A stretch of 28,367 bases of DNA from positions 1 through 28,367 of the forward strand of contig CBDUMN010000044.1 in assembly GCA_965368335.1 (NCBI GenBank), read 5' to 3'. Of this stretch, positions 13,604 through 20,006 are shown piece after piece (within the stretch, counting starts at the first letter, position 1; every line of letters begins with the position of its first letter). The DNA comes from CBDUMN01 sp965368335 (GTDB lineage Bacteria; Pseudomonadota; Alphaproteobacteria; Rhodospirillales; JAPHRK01). Below the pieces are notes generated by a model. That model was not told the origin of the DNA and made no database searches. It saw nothing but the letters and a program-made list of their open reading frames with translations. The position numbers were made by a program, and so were the translations under genes.

Positions 13604-15508
13604 TCAGCGCCCGGTCTTGATGTCCGAGGTCGCCGAAAGCAGGGTGAAGGGCAGGGGAATATCCTGCTCGATGGTCCAAAGCGGCTGGGTGCCGTCGTGC
13701 TTCCAGCCGAGCGCCCTGATGGTCTTGTCGCCGGAGAACAGGACCGGTGGCGTATTGAGCACGTCTGAAACGCCGATTTTCTTAAACGGCTGAAGCCGGA
13801 ACCCTTTGCCCAGATCGATCCTCAAGGCGGCGGTTTCCATCAGTCGCAGGGTCAGGGCGATAAGACGCACCTTGGAGCCCGGCTGCGCCCCCGTAGTACC
13901 CCCGGCGGCGGGCGGCAGAGGCTCGATGATATGGGTGAAGGGCAGCCCGATTTCGACAGTGGAGGCCGGTTCATCGAGCTGGACCGCTCCTTCCGTGACG
14001 ATGGTTTCGGGACGTAAAGCGTCATCGGCCAGCACCTTGACCGTGCGGCCTTCCAGATGGTCGAGCCCCGACCAAACGCTTTTCGGTGTGGCCGAAGAGC
14101 CGGTTAGGGCCGCATCGGTGCTGAGAGCGGAATCGAACCTCTCAAGCAGGTGCGCGCCGTCTCGCTCGATCGCCACATAGACCGCGCTATCGACAACGGC
14201 GAGGGAGCCAAATAGGCCGTCGGTTTCCATCAGCGACCAGGCGGTCACCTGTTCGGAGCGGTAAACCGTCACCGTGGCCAGGGTTCCGTCGGCGTTCAGC
14301 AGATGAAACAGCCGCCGGGTGTGGTCGTAATCCTGATCGACGGGAGAGCGGATCAGGTGTTGGGCCAGCAGGGCGAGATCGGAGGCTTGATAGGCCTGCT
14401 CCACATCGGCGAAAAGAAACTCGCGCAGCTCGTCGCCCCGGCGCGAAACGAACAGCGTCGCCCCGTCCACATCGCGCGGCGGCACGGTGCGGTCGACCGG
14501 CATGCCGATGCGGGTCTGGCGGTTGAGCTGGACGTTTTCCGGCGTCAAGGGAGAGCCGGTGACCATCCATTCGGCGCCCGAGGTGAAGACCTGAAGGTGC
14601 CGCCCGGAGAAAACCGCCCGAATGGCGTTGACCGAATCGCTCAAGATGGAAAATTCGATGGCTTCATCGTCGAGCCCTTCGCCGAGATCGAAATTGTAAA
14701 GCTCGGAAGACTTGGAGAGCCAGAGCCGGTTGGGCAGATCGCGCGACCCGCCAATCACCATGCGGTCCTGATGGAAGCAAACCGAAACCGGCCAGCCGCG
14801 CAGGGCGGAGAAAGCCTGTTCTTCCCAGTCTTCGGTGGCCGCCGTTCCCGTGAGATTTTCCTTGGTTTCGGCCGTCGCCGAGGTGGGCGTTGTAACGGCG
14901 GTGATTTCCACCTGCTTGCCCTTGAGGCGAAACCGGGTTCCGACATGGGCGGCGTCGAATAGATCGGCCGAGGCGGTTAGGGTGACGGTTCCCGAGGCGC
15001 CGCTGGCGGTGATCGTCGTGTCTGGCGGGGCGAATTTGTGGAAGGGCCGACGGATCAGATTGTCTTCCGTCGTGAAGGTCCAGTCCTCAATCGTCCAGTC
15101 CGTATGGGACGTGCGGGTGATCTTTTTGGGCGGCGTGTCGGGGTGGACGACCAGTAGGGTGTCGGCGCTTTGCGTCCAGTTGATCTGGTCCAGCTGCGCC
15201 GCCGTCCAGGGTGTCGCGATGCTGGCGCTTAAAGCGCCGTCTTTGTAGATGCGCAACGCCGAGTCGGTGAAGGCCAATAGGTAGACCTGCTCGGTATTGA
15301 ACTCGAAAGCGACGAGGCGCGCCTTGGCGGGCAGGGTGTCGACAAAACGGAGGCCGGGTCGTCGGCCGACGCCGCCTGTCGGGTGGATGATGACGTTGCG
15401 TAGCCGCGATGCGCCATTCTCATAGGCCCTGAGATCGCCCCGGCCGAACAGGCGCGGCGTAATCTCTCCGGCGGTGAAACTGTTTTTCTGGTGCTTGGGG
15501 AGAGGCAT
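13604..15508 (-). CDS. Tail tubular/nozzle protein B (T7 gp12-like)
   Basis: 634 residues. The N terminus MPLPKHQKNSFTAGEITPRL, then FGRGDLRAYENGASRLRNVI, IHPTGGVGRRPGLRFVD is the hallmark of podoviral nozzle/stabilisation proteins (gp12-like). Internal motifs GWPVSVCFHQDRMVIGGS, LPNRLWLSKSSELYNFD and GAEWMVTGSPLTPENVQL are the propeller repeats of the family. The protein closes the tip of the short tail. It overlaps the upstream gp11-like gene by one base (TGATG). Full length for the family. Confidence 0.88.
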   Translation of the reverse strand: MPLPKHQKNSFTAGEITPRLFGRGDLRAYENGASRLRNVIIHPTGGVGRRPGLRFVDTLPAKARLVAFEFNTEQVYLLAFTDSALRIYKDGALSASIATPWTAAQLDQINWTQSADTLLVVHPDTPPKKITRTSHTDWTIEDWTFTTEDNLIRRPFHKFAPPDTTITASGASGTVTLTASADLFDAAHVGTRFRLKGKQVEITAVTTPTSATAETKENLTGTAATEDWEEQAFSALRGWPVSVCFHQDRMVIGGSRDLPNRLWLSKSSELYNFDLGEGLDDEAIEFSILSDSVNAIRAVFSGRHLQVFTSGAEWMVTGSPLTPENVQLNRQTRIGMPVDRTVPPRDVDGATLFVSRRGDELREFLFADVEQAYQASDLALLAQHLIRSPVDQDYDHTRRLFHLLNADGTLATVTVYRSEQVTAWSLMETDGLFGSLAVVDSAVYVAIERDGAHLLERFDSALSTDAALTGSSATPKSVWSGLDHLEGRTVKVLADDALRPETIVTEGAVQLDEPASTVEIGLPFTHIIEPLPPAAGGTTGAQPGSKVRLIALTLRLMETAALRIDLGKGFRLQPFKKIGVSDVLNTPPVLFSGDKTIRALGWKHDGTQPLWTIEQDIPLPFTLLSATSDIKTGR

Positions 15509-16077
15509 CAGCGGCGCGCCTCCATCAGCGAAAAGCCTTCGAACCCACCACTGGTTTCCTGCTGGGAGTCGATGGTCTTGGCGCGGCTGAATTCGTCTTT
15601 CGCCAGCTTGAACAAGACCTCGGCGCGGCTGGTGCTTTCGGTCAGCGGCAGGCAGAATTCGGCGGCGAGGCGGGCGATCACCGCCTGATCGAAAAACGGC
15701 GGGAAGGTGCTTTCGTCGGGGCGGAAGATATAGCTGAGATTGACGCTCTCCACATCGCTATGGAGCCGCCGTTCGGCGATCCGGTAGTCGATGCCGCGGC
15801 CGCGCGGCCCGGTCCCGGCCGAGAGCGCGCGGAGGAAATCGGACGGCAGTTGAAAGGCGTTGGCGAAGTCGGCCAGCGGTTCGGCGGCCAGCTTGGCAAG
15901 TGCGGCCTGTCCCGTGGCGAAGGTCCAGGGGTGGGACGATAACAAAGCGTCGCGGATCGACGGGTAAAGGTTGGCCGATACTTCGGCTTCCGCCGTGCCT
16001 TCGTCGAACGAGGCGATGCCGTCCGCACCCAGCTTCAACAGGGCGCGCGAACAGAGCGCAATGTCGCTTAAAGCCAT
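15508..16077 (-). CDS. Tail tubular protein A (T7 gp11-like adaptor)
   Basis: 189 residues from the ATG at 16077 (GGAGAACCGTA upstream; the longer reading to 16158 would cover the promoter of the first cassette). The start MALSDIALCSRALLKLGAD with EVSANLYPSIRDALLSSHPW is diagnostic of the podoviral tail tubular A/gatekeeper family, and FCLPLTESTSRAEVLFKLAK the C-terminal helix. It forms the ring between portal and nozzle. Immediately upstream on this strand lies the cassette array, which separates it from the head genes. Confidence 0.88.
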   Translation of the reverse strand: MALSDIALCSRALLKLGADGIASFDEGTAEAEVSANLYPSIRDALLSSHPWTFATGQAALAKLAAEPLADFANAFQLPSDFLRALSAGTGPRGRGIDYRIAERRLHSDVESVNLSYIFRPDESTFPPFFDQAVIARLAAEFCLPLTESTSRAEVLFKLAKDEFSRAKTIDSQQETSGGFEGFSLMEARR

Positions 16078-16124
16078 TACGGTTCTCCATGGTTTTTTTA
16101 AAGTGAGTGGGGTTGATCGAAAGC

Positions 16125-16153
16125 TTGACGCGAGGTTGCGTGGTGCGTGATGA
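16125..16153 (+). promoter_or_regulatory. Candidate promoter of S1 (pattern shared by S1-S5)
   Basis: TTGACG (16125-16130), 17 bases, a poor -10-position hexamer (TGATGA), then 8 bases to the ATG at 16162. The same spacing is kept before all five S genes (TTGACG at 16788, 17478, 18157 and 18847). The -35 is strong and constant while the -10 position varies (TGATGA, CGATGA, CGAATC), suggesting a weak or activator-dependent promoter giving a nearly leaderless mRNA. No Shine-Dalgarno precedes any S gene. Confidence 0.45.
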
Positions 16154-16161
16154 TTCACGTT

Positions 16162-16440
16162 ATGAGGTTTTTGGTTTTAGCTTTGCTGTGTTGTTTGGTC
16201 TCACCCGCCTTGGCGGAAGATGAGCATGGGCCTATGCCCGAATTGCCGGGTGATCTATGTGAGACATACAAGTCTAATCAGGTCTGTTGTCCCTATATTG
16301 TCGTCGATAATTCTGGCGAAATGCCGCCGATACCACTCCCCCTCATTGGCAAGGTCGATCCAATCGTTAAGGAAGCCTATCGAATGCAGTGGGCCGAAAT
16401 CGAACGTGACTTCGCAAGATCCTGTCGAGGCCAGACCTAA
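16162..16440 (+). CDS. S1: small secreted four-cysteine cassette protein
   Basis: 92 residues from MRFLVLALLCCLVSPALA, a Sec signal peptide with cleavage after ALA, then the family box EDEHGPMPELPGDLCETYKS and NQVCCPY. The mature domain of about 74 residues has four fixed cysteines (LC, CC, and SCRG near the end), so it is probably a disulfide-bonded periplasmic or exported protein. I chose MRF as start because S4 lacks the upstream ATGs (16147) present here. It converges on M1, with stop codons overlapping by 4 bases (CTAA). It runs against the direction of the surrounding late genes, as phage morons often do. Function unknown; immunity or superinfection-exclusion roles are guesses. Confidence 0.75.
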   Translation: MRFLVLALLCCLVSPALAEDEHGPMPELPGDLCETYKSNQVCCPYIVVDNSGEMPPIPLPLIGKVDPIVKEAYRMQWAEIERDFARSCRGQT

Positions 16441-16772
16441 TCGAGGGTGTTTTTCAAATTCTGGAGCTGCCACTCCCGAAAAAGCCATGCGCGTTCTTTC
16501 TTGCTGAGGTTATCTAAGGGGACGTCGTTTCCGTCCTCGTCGATAATGCGCCCGTTTCTCAGTCGAAACCGCCGAAATGTCTTCTGGGGTGAAACGGCTG
16601 AATCCGATTTTCTCTGCACCCCTTTCGGCGGGGTTGGCGGAACGGGCTTGGGGACTTCGGGACCTTGTGCCGTCTTGACCCATTTTCCCTGGCCCAACCG
16701 GCCCAGCGGATCGGGCCGGTATTCATAGCCGGGCCGGTTCATGTATTGCGCATAAAATTCTCTGATGCCCAT
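16437..16772 (-). CDS. M1: cassette protein with conserved N-box and variable tail
   Basis: 111 residues from the ATG at 16772 (CAAGGAGTCCCC upstream, an excellent ribosome site). Order: N-box MGIREFYAQYMNRPGYEYRP, DPLGRLGQGKWVKTAQ (1-36); short proline linker PKPVPPTPPKG; basic segment; C-terminal domain FRRFRLRNGRIIDEDGNDVP, LDNLSKKERAWLFREWQL. No signal peptide. M1 has a shorter linker than M2-M5. The N-box may be a virion or partner docking signal; the tail carries the diversity. The reading frame extends upstream to 16940, but that part overlaps S2 and lacks a ribosome site at its start. Confidence 0.78.
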   Translation of the reverse strand: MGIREFYAQYMNRPGYEYRPDPLGRLGQGKWVKTAQGPEVPKPVPPTPPKGVQRKSDSAVSPQKTFRRFRLRNGRIIDEDGNDVPLDNLSKKERAWLFREWQLQNLKNTLD

Positions 16773-16824
16773 GGGGACTCCTTGGGGTTGACGCAGGGTT
16801 GCGTGATGCGTGATGATTCGCGCT

Positions 16825-17103
16825 ATGAGGATTGTTGCTTTGATCGTGCTTTGTGGCTTGGTCTCGCCCGCCCTGGCGGAAGACGAGTACGGCCCTATGC
16901 CTGAACTGCCGGGTGATCTATGTGAGACATACAAGCCCAATCAGGTCTGTTGTCCTTACCTGATTATTGAGAATAAAGACGGGACCTTGCCGGTTCCTTT
17001 GTCGGTCATTGGCAAGGTTGCGCCAATTTATAAAGAAGCGTTTCGCAGGCATTTGGCCGAAATTGAACGTGACTATTCTCGGCCGTGTCGAGGGCGGGCC
17101 TAA
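16825..17103 (+). CDS. S2: small secreted four-cysteine cassette protein
   Basis: 92 residues: signal peptide MRIVALIVLCGLVSPALA, box EDEYGPMPELPGDLCETYKP, NQVCCPY, then LIIENKDGTLPVPLSVIGKV and the end RRHLAEIERDYSRPCRGRA. The signal peptide is the most diverged of the five, while the mature box is constant, arguing for selection on the exported part. The stop TAA overlaps the M2 stop by 4 bases. The tail resembles S1 and S4 (IGKV, KEA-R, E-ERD), parallel to the resemblance among M1, M2 and M4. Confidence 0.75.
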   Translation: MRIVALIVLCGLVSPALAEDEYGPMPELPGDLCETYKPNQVCCPYLIIENKDGTLPVPLSVIGKVAPIYKEAFRRHLAEIERDYSRPCRGRA

Positions 17104-17462
17104 TCCCAAAGGTCTTTCAGTTCGTGGAGCCGTCTCTCTCTGAAAAGATGTAGCACCTCTTCTTCGCTTAGCTTTTCAAGCGGCACCTCATTGCCGGTTT
17201 CATCGAGCACGCGTCCATTCCTCAGTCTATAGCGGCCTCGTGCTTTCTTTGGTGGATCGACTAAGCCCGGCTTTTTTCTTGCCCCTTTCGGCGGTGTTGG
17301 CGGAACGGGTTTGGGGGCGACCGGTGCCTTGGGTGGTGTCGGCGCCTCCGGCCCTTGGGCCGTCTTGACCCATTTGCCCTGGCCCAGTCGACCCAGCGGG
17401 TCGGGGAGGTACTCAAAACCGGGCCGGTTCATGTATTGCGCATAAAATTCTCTGATGCCCAT
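17100..17462 (-). CDS. M2: cassette protein with conserved N-box and variable tail
   Basis: 120 residues. N-box as in M1 with FEYLPDPLGRLGQGKWVKTA, then a longer proline-rich linker (GPEAPTPPKAPVAPKPVPPT) and a C-terminal domain RYRLRNGRVLDETGNEVPLE, KLSEEEVLHLFRERRLHELK. The linker length difference from M1 (about 9 residues) shows repeat slippage within PxP units. The start at 17462 has CAAGGAGTCCCC. Convergent 4-base stop overlap with S2. Confidence 0.78.
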   Translation of the reverse strand: MGIREFYAQYMNRPGFEYLPDPLGRLGQGKWVKTAQGPEAPTPPKAPVAPKPVPPTPPKGARKKPGLVDPPKKARGRYRLRNGRVLDETGNEVPLEKLSEEEVLHLFRERRLHELKDLWD

Positions 17463-17514
17463 GGGGACTCCTTGGGGTTGACGCAGGGTTGCGCATTGCG
17501 CGATGATTCGCGCT

Positions 17515-17790
17515 ATGAGATTTCTTGTATTGGCATTGTTCTGCGGTTTGGTCTCACCCGCCTTGGCGGAAGACGACTATGGCCCCATGCCTGAACTGCC
17601 GGGAGACTTGTGTGAAGAACCGAAGGTGAATGAAGTTTGTTGCCCCTATGTCACTCAATTCACAGAGTCACAAGAGAGCCTTCCCTGGCCGCTCTATGTC
17701 GGTAAGCACTTCATCATAAGAGAGGCTTATAGACGCGATATGATTGTCATTGAGAGAGACTATTCGCGCCCCTGCAAAGGGCGGGCCTAA
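17515..17790 (+). CDS. S3: small secreted four-cysteine cassette protein
   Basis: 91 residues: MRFLVLALFCGLVSPALA signal, box EDDYGPMPELPGDLCEEPKV, NEVCCPY, then a divergent middle VTQFTESQESLPWPLYVGKH and the end IVIERDYSRPCKGRA. Its signal and box are encoded by the 240-bp stretch identical to S5's, but the tail is clearly different, so the border between conserved and variable sequence falls just after the signal/box region. Stop overlaps M3 by 4 bases. Confidence 0.75.
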   Translation: MRFLVLALFCGLVSPALAEDDYGPMPELPGDLCEEPKVNEVCCPYVTQFTESQESLPWPLYVGKHFIIREAYRRDMIVIERDYSRPCKGRA

Positions 17791-18140
17791 GGGATTTTGA
17801 TTTGATTCCTCCAGTGATCTCTCGTGATAGCCTCAACCTCTGATGGGGAAAGGCTGCTTGGATCGACGGGATTGCCGCTTAAATCCACAATAACGCCATC
17901 TTTGAGTCGATAGCCTTTGGCTGATCTTGAGCGTCCGGTTGTTGGTTTTCTGTTTGGTGCGCCACGTGGTGGCGTCGGCGGAACGGATTTTGGCGTGATC
18001 GGCGGTCTAGGTGGCGTGGGGGCTTCGGGACTTTGGGCCGTCTTGACCCATTTGCCCTGGCCCAGTCGACCCGGCGGGTCGGGGAGGTGTTCAAAGTCGG
18101 GCCGGTTCATGTATCGCGCATAAAATTCTCTGATGCCCAT
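17787..18140 (-). CDS. M3: cassette protein, most diverged tail
   Basis: 117 residues. The N-box shows small changes (MGIREFYARYMNRPDFEHLP, DPPGRLGQGKWVKTAQ), the proline linker PTPPRPPITPKSVPPTPPRG, and a divergent C-terminal domain: KGYRLKDGVIVDLSGNPVDP, SSLSPSEVEAITRDHWRNQI. The G-Y-RL-DG-IVD--GNPVD core still aligns with the other M tails. The start at 18140 has CAAGGAGTCCCCC. Its partner S3 is also one of the more diverged S proteins. Convergent 4-base stop overlap. Confidence 0.78.
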   Translation of the reverse strand: MGIREFYARYMNRPDFEHLPDPPGRLGQGKWVKTAQSPEAPTPPRPPITPKSVPPTPPRGAPNRKPTTGRSRSAKGYRLKDGVIVDLSGNPVDPSSLSPSEVEAITRDHWRNQIKIP

Positions 18141-18193
18141 GGGGGACTCCTTGGGGTTGACGTAGGGTTGCGTTTTGCGCGAATCTTCACGTT

Positions 18194-18472
18194 ATGAGGT
18201 TTGTTGTTTTCATTTTGCTTTGCTGCTTCGTTTCGCCCGCCTTGGCGGAGGACGACTATGGCCCCATGCCTGAACTGCCAGGGGATTTATGCGAAGCCTA
18301 CAAGCCCAACCAAGTCTGTTGCCCATACATGCTGGTAGAAAATCGGGACGGCACCTTGCCTCTTCCTCTGCCGACAATTGGTCGGGTTGACTTGATTTTT
18401 AAAGAGGCTTACCGGATGCACTGGGCTGAATTTGAGCGAGACTATACGCGGACTTGTCGGGGGGGAGCCTAA
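18194..18472 (+). CDS. S4: small secreted four-cysteine cassette protein
   Basis: 92 residues: MRFVVFILLCCFVSPALA signal, box EDDYGPMPELPGDLCEAYKP, NQVCCPY, MLVENRDGTLPLPLPTIGRV, KEAYRMHWAEFERDYTRTCR. This copy has no in-frame ATG upstream of MRF (CGAATC replaces CGATGA), which fixes the start used for all S proteins. The tail is closest to S1 (KEAYRM-WAE-ERD). The M4 stop overlaps by 4 bases. Confidence 0.76.
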   Translation: MRFVVFILLCCFVSPALAEDDYGPMPELPGDLCEAYKPNQVCCPYMLVENRDGTLPLPLPTIGRVDLIFKEAYRMHWAEFERDYTRTCRGGA

Positions 18473-18831
18473 TCGAATAGGTCTTTTAGCTTGCGGATTT
18501 TTCTTTCATTGAAAAGTAGGAAGCGCTCCTTCTCACTCAAGCTTTGAAACGGCGCCTCGTTTCCATCTTGATCGATAATTTGTCCGTTTTTAAGCTTGAG
18601 GCGTCGGAAAGATTTGGGCTGCAAATTTCGGTTTTCAGTTTTCCTGGATGTTCCTTTTGGCGGGGTTGGCGGAACGGGCTTGGGCACGACCGGCGGTCTA
18701 GGTGGTGTCGGCGCTTCGGGACCTTGGGCCGTCTTGACCCATTTGCCCTGGCCCAGTCGACCCAGCGGGTCGGGGAGGTACTCAAAACCGGGCCGGTTCA
18801 TGTATTGCGCATAAAATTCTCTGATGCCCAT
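18469..18831 (-). CDS. M4: cassette protein with conserved N-box and variable tail
   Basis: 120 residues: N-box identical to M2, linker PTPPRPPVVPKPVPPTPPKG, basic stretch TSRKTENRNLQPKSFRR, tail LKLKNGQIIDQDGNEAPFQS, LSEKERFLLFNERKIRKLKD. The tail is nearest to M1 (SKKER/SEKER, LF-E), mirroring S4 and S1. The start at 18831 has CAAGGAGTCCCC. The N-box coding end belongs to the 240-bp block identical to that of M2. Confidence 0.78.
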   Translation of the reverse strand: MGIREFYAQYMNRPGFEYLPDPLGRLGQGKWVKTAQGPEAPTPPRPPVVPKPVPPTPPKGTSRKTENRNLQPKSFRRLKLKNGQIIDQDGNEAPFQSLSEKERFLLFNERKIRKLKDLFD

Positions 18832-18883
18832 GGGGACTCCTTGGGGTTGACGCAGGGTTGCGCATTGCGCGATGATTCGCGCT

Positions 18884-19159
18884 ATGAGATTTCTTGTATT
18901 GGCATTGTTCTGCGGTTTGGTCTCACCCGCCTTGGCGGAAGACGACTATGGCCCCATGCCTAAGTTGCCGGGGGATTTGTGTGAGAGGCACAAGTCCAAT
19001 GAAGTCTGTTGCCCATATGTGGTCGTTGATGAGAACGATGATCTTTATTATCCCCTACCTTTGCATGGAAAGGTTCACTGGGTTGTAAAAGAGGGGTGGC
19101 GTCGGAATCATCTAGACCTGAAACGGTTTATTGAGCGGCCTTGTAAGGGGCGGGCCTAG
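18884..19159 (+). CDS. S5: small secreted four-cysteine cassette protein
   Basis: 91 residues: signal MRFLVLALFCGLVSPALA, box EDDYGPMPKLPGDLCERHKS, NEVCCPY, VVVDENDDLYYPLPLHGKVH, then a distinct end RRNHLDLKRFIERPCKGRA. Its TAG at 19157-19159 does not form the 4-base overlap seen in the other units; the matching end of M5 lies 37 bases further on. The first part is encoded by the perfect 240-bp repeat shared with S3. Confidence 0.75.
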   Translation: MRFLVLALFCGLVSPALAEDDYGPMPKLPGDLCERHKSNEVCCPYVVVDENDDLYYPLPLHGKVHWVVKEGWRRNHLDLKRFIERPCKGRA

Positions 19160-19555
19160 TGGTCGGATCGTTTGAGGTTGAATCAATTCCAGGTGACTAG
19201 CGTAAGATATCTTTGAAGACGTCCATTTGGTGTTTTTTGAGAACCCGGTCCAATTCTTCTGAAGTAAGACTGCCAAGGTCGACTGGGGCGCCATGTTCGT
19301 CAACGATAATGCCATTTCGTAGCCAGAATTGTTTTGGCTGCCGCCGCGGTGGCTCTTTCCGTTTTTCTGCGGAGCTCCTTTTGGCGGGGTTGGCGGAACG
19401 GGCTTAGGGACGGTTGGTGGTTTGGGCGGCGTCGGAGCTTCGGGACCTTGGGCCGTCTTGACCCATTTGCCCTGGCCCAGTCGACCCAGCGGGTCGGGGA
19501 GGTATTCGTGGCCGGGCCGGTTCATGTATTGCGCATAAAATTCTCTGATGCCCAT
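19112..19555 (-). CDS. M5: cassette protein carrying a frameshift
   Basis: The start at 19555 encodes the usual N-box (MNRPGHEYLPDPLGRLGQGK) and linker (PTPPKPPTVPKPVPPTPPKG). After APQKNGK the open frame diverges and runs to 19112 as unrelated sequence overlapping S5. In another frame the normal family tail is present: FWLRNGIIVDEHGAPVDLGS, LTSEELDRVLKKHQMDVFKD, ILR, ending at TAG 19197-19199. One base missing from the A run (19362-19366, TTTTT on plus) would restore it (APQKKRKEPP). So this copy is a recent pseudogene, a slippage-switched gene, or a homopolymer sequencing error. Homology-based extent is 19197-19555. Confidence 0.72.
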   Translation of the reverse strand: MGIREFYAQYMNRPGHEYLPDPLGRLGQGKWVKTAQGPEAPTPPKPPTVPKPVPPTPPKGAPQKNGKSHRGGSQNNSGYEMALSLTNMAPQSTLAVLLQKNWTGFSKNTKWTSSKISYASHLELIQPQTIRPLGPPLTRPLNKPFQV

Positions 19556-19590
19556 GGGGGACTCCTGGGGTTTGTTATGCTCGACGGCAG

Positions 19591-19624
19591 TCATTCCGGG
19601 TTCTCCGATGGAGCCCCGGAATGA
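19591..19624 (-). terminator. Hairpin between the 89-residue gene and the cassette array
   Basis: CATTCCGGG (19592-19600) and CCCGGAATG (19614-19622) form a perfect 9-bp stem, extendable by outer T-A pairs, with a loop holding partly complementary CTCC/GGAG. No strong T tract follows on the minus strand, so termination is possible but not assured. It might instead be an mRNA-stabilising 3' structure for the capsid-adjacent transcript. Confidence 0.5.
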
Positions 19625-19641
19625 TGCCGCTACAGGGTTTG

Positions 19642-19911
19642 TTAGTCCGTGTCGGTAGCGCCCACCTGGGTCAGATCGGCGAGATCGACCGTGCCGCCGG
19701 TGTTTGAGGCGATGAGGAAGATACCGGCGGCGGGGGAGCCGTCGGTATCGGTGTTGGCGAGGATCATATCGCCGGTGCGCACCATGTCGGCGGCGTCGTT
19801 GAAATAGTCTTCGCTGTCCACGGCGGCCGCCGCGTCTGGGGTGGTGTAGTGCCAGAGGGTGAAGCCGTTGGCGTAGGCCAGCACGCTCAGGTTTTTCGAT
19901 TGATAAGCCAT
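19642..19911 (-). CDS. Small phage structural protein downstream of capsid, unknown
   Basis: 89 residues, MAYQSKNLSVLAYANGFTLW, HYTTPDAAAAVDSEDYFNDA and a C-terminal GTVDLADLTQVGATDTD; AAGGAACTCCC precedes the ATG. Acidic and strand-rich, no signal peptide or membrane segment. Small proteins of this shape often follow the major capsid gene in such phages and could be head decoration or completion proteins; this is inferred only from position. It is separated from the capsid gene by two hairpins. Confidence 0.7.
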   Translation of the reverse strand: MAYQSKNLSVLAYANGFTLWHYTTPDAAAAVDSEDYFNDAADMVRTGDMILANTDTDGSPAAGIFLIASNTGGTVDLADLTQVGATDTD

Positions 19912-19946
19912 GGGAGTTCCTTGGGTTTGGGAATAAGAAAAGGAAA

Positions 19947-20001
19947 AAGGCCGCCCCGGAAAAAACGGGACGGCCTTAATCTATCGAACGGTTGATAGAT
20001 T
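19947..20001 (-). terminator. Intrinsic terminator and second hairpin after the capsid gene
   Basis: AAGGCCGCCCCG (19947-19958) pairs with CGGGACGGCCTT (19966-19977) with one internal mismatch, and on the minus strand is followed by TTTTTCC, a strong intrinsic terminator. Directly before it (19978-20001) AATCTATC-gaacggtt-GATAGATT forms another 8-bp hairpin. Together they lie between the capsid stop (20007) and the 89-residue gene, so they probably set high capsid versus lower tail expression. Confidence 0.82.
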
Positions 20002-20006
20002 GGCTT

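Larger units (their letters stand above)
16125..19555. repeat. Five-unit tandem array of S/M gene cassettes
   Basis: Units repeat with spacings of 663, 690, 679 and 690 bases between successive S start codons (16162, 16825, 17515, 18194, 18884). Each unit has TTGACG, a short gap, an S gene on plus and an M gene converging from minus. Conserved cores (M 5' end, roughly 32-40 bp gap, S 5' end) alternate with more variable convergent tails. The core at 17353-17592 is identical base for base to 18722-18961 (240 bp). The first S has no M divergent from it (the tail gene lies there), and the last M has no S divergent from it. The array interrupts the minus-strand late gene order between the 89-residue gene and the tail tube gene. 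Confidence 0.92.

Noticed and set aside
16788..16808. Sigma-54 promoter in the cassette cores
   Set aside because: GG and GC elements are present but not at the required 10-base separation.
16125..19555. CRISPR-like array
   Set aside because: The repeats are long, coding, and about 680 bp apart, with no short uniform repeats or spacers and no cas genes.
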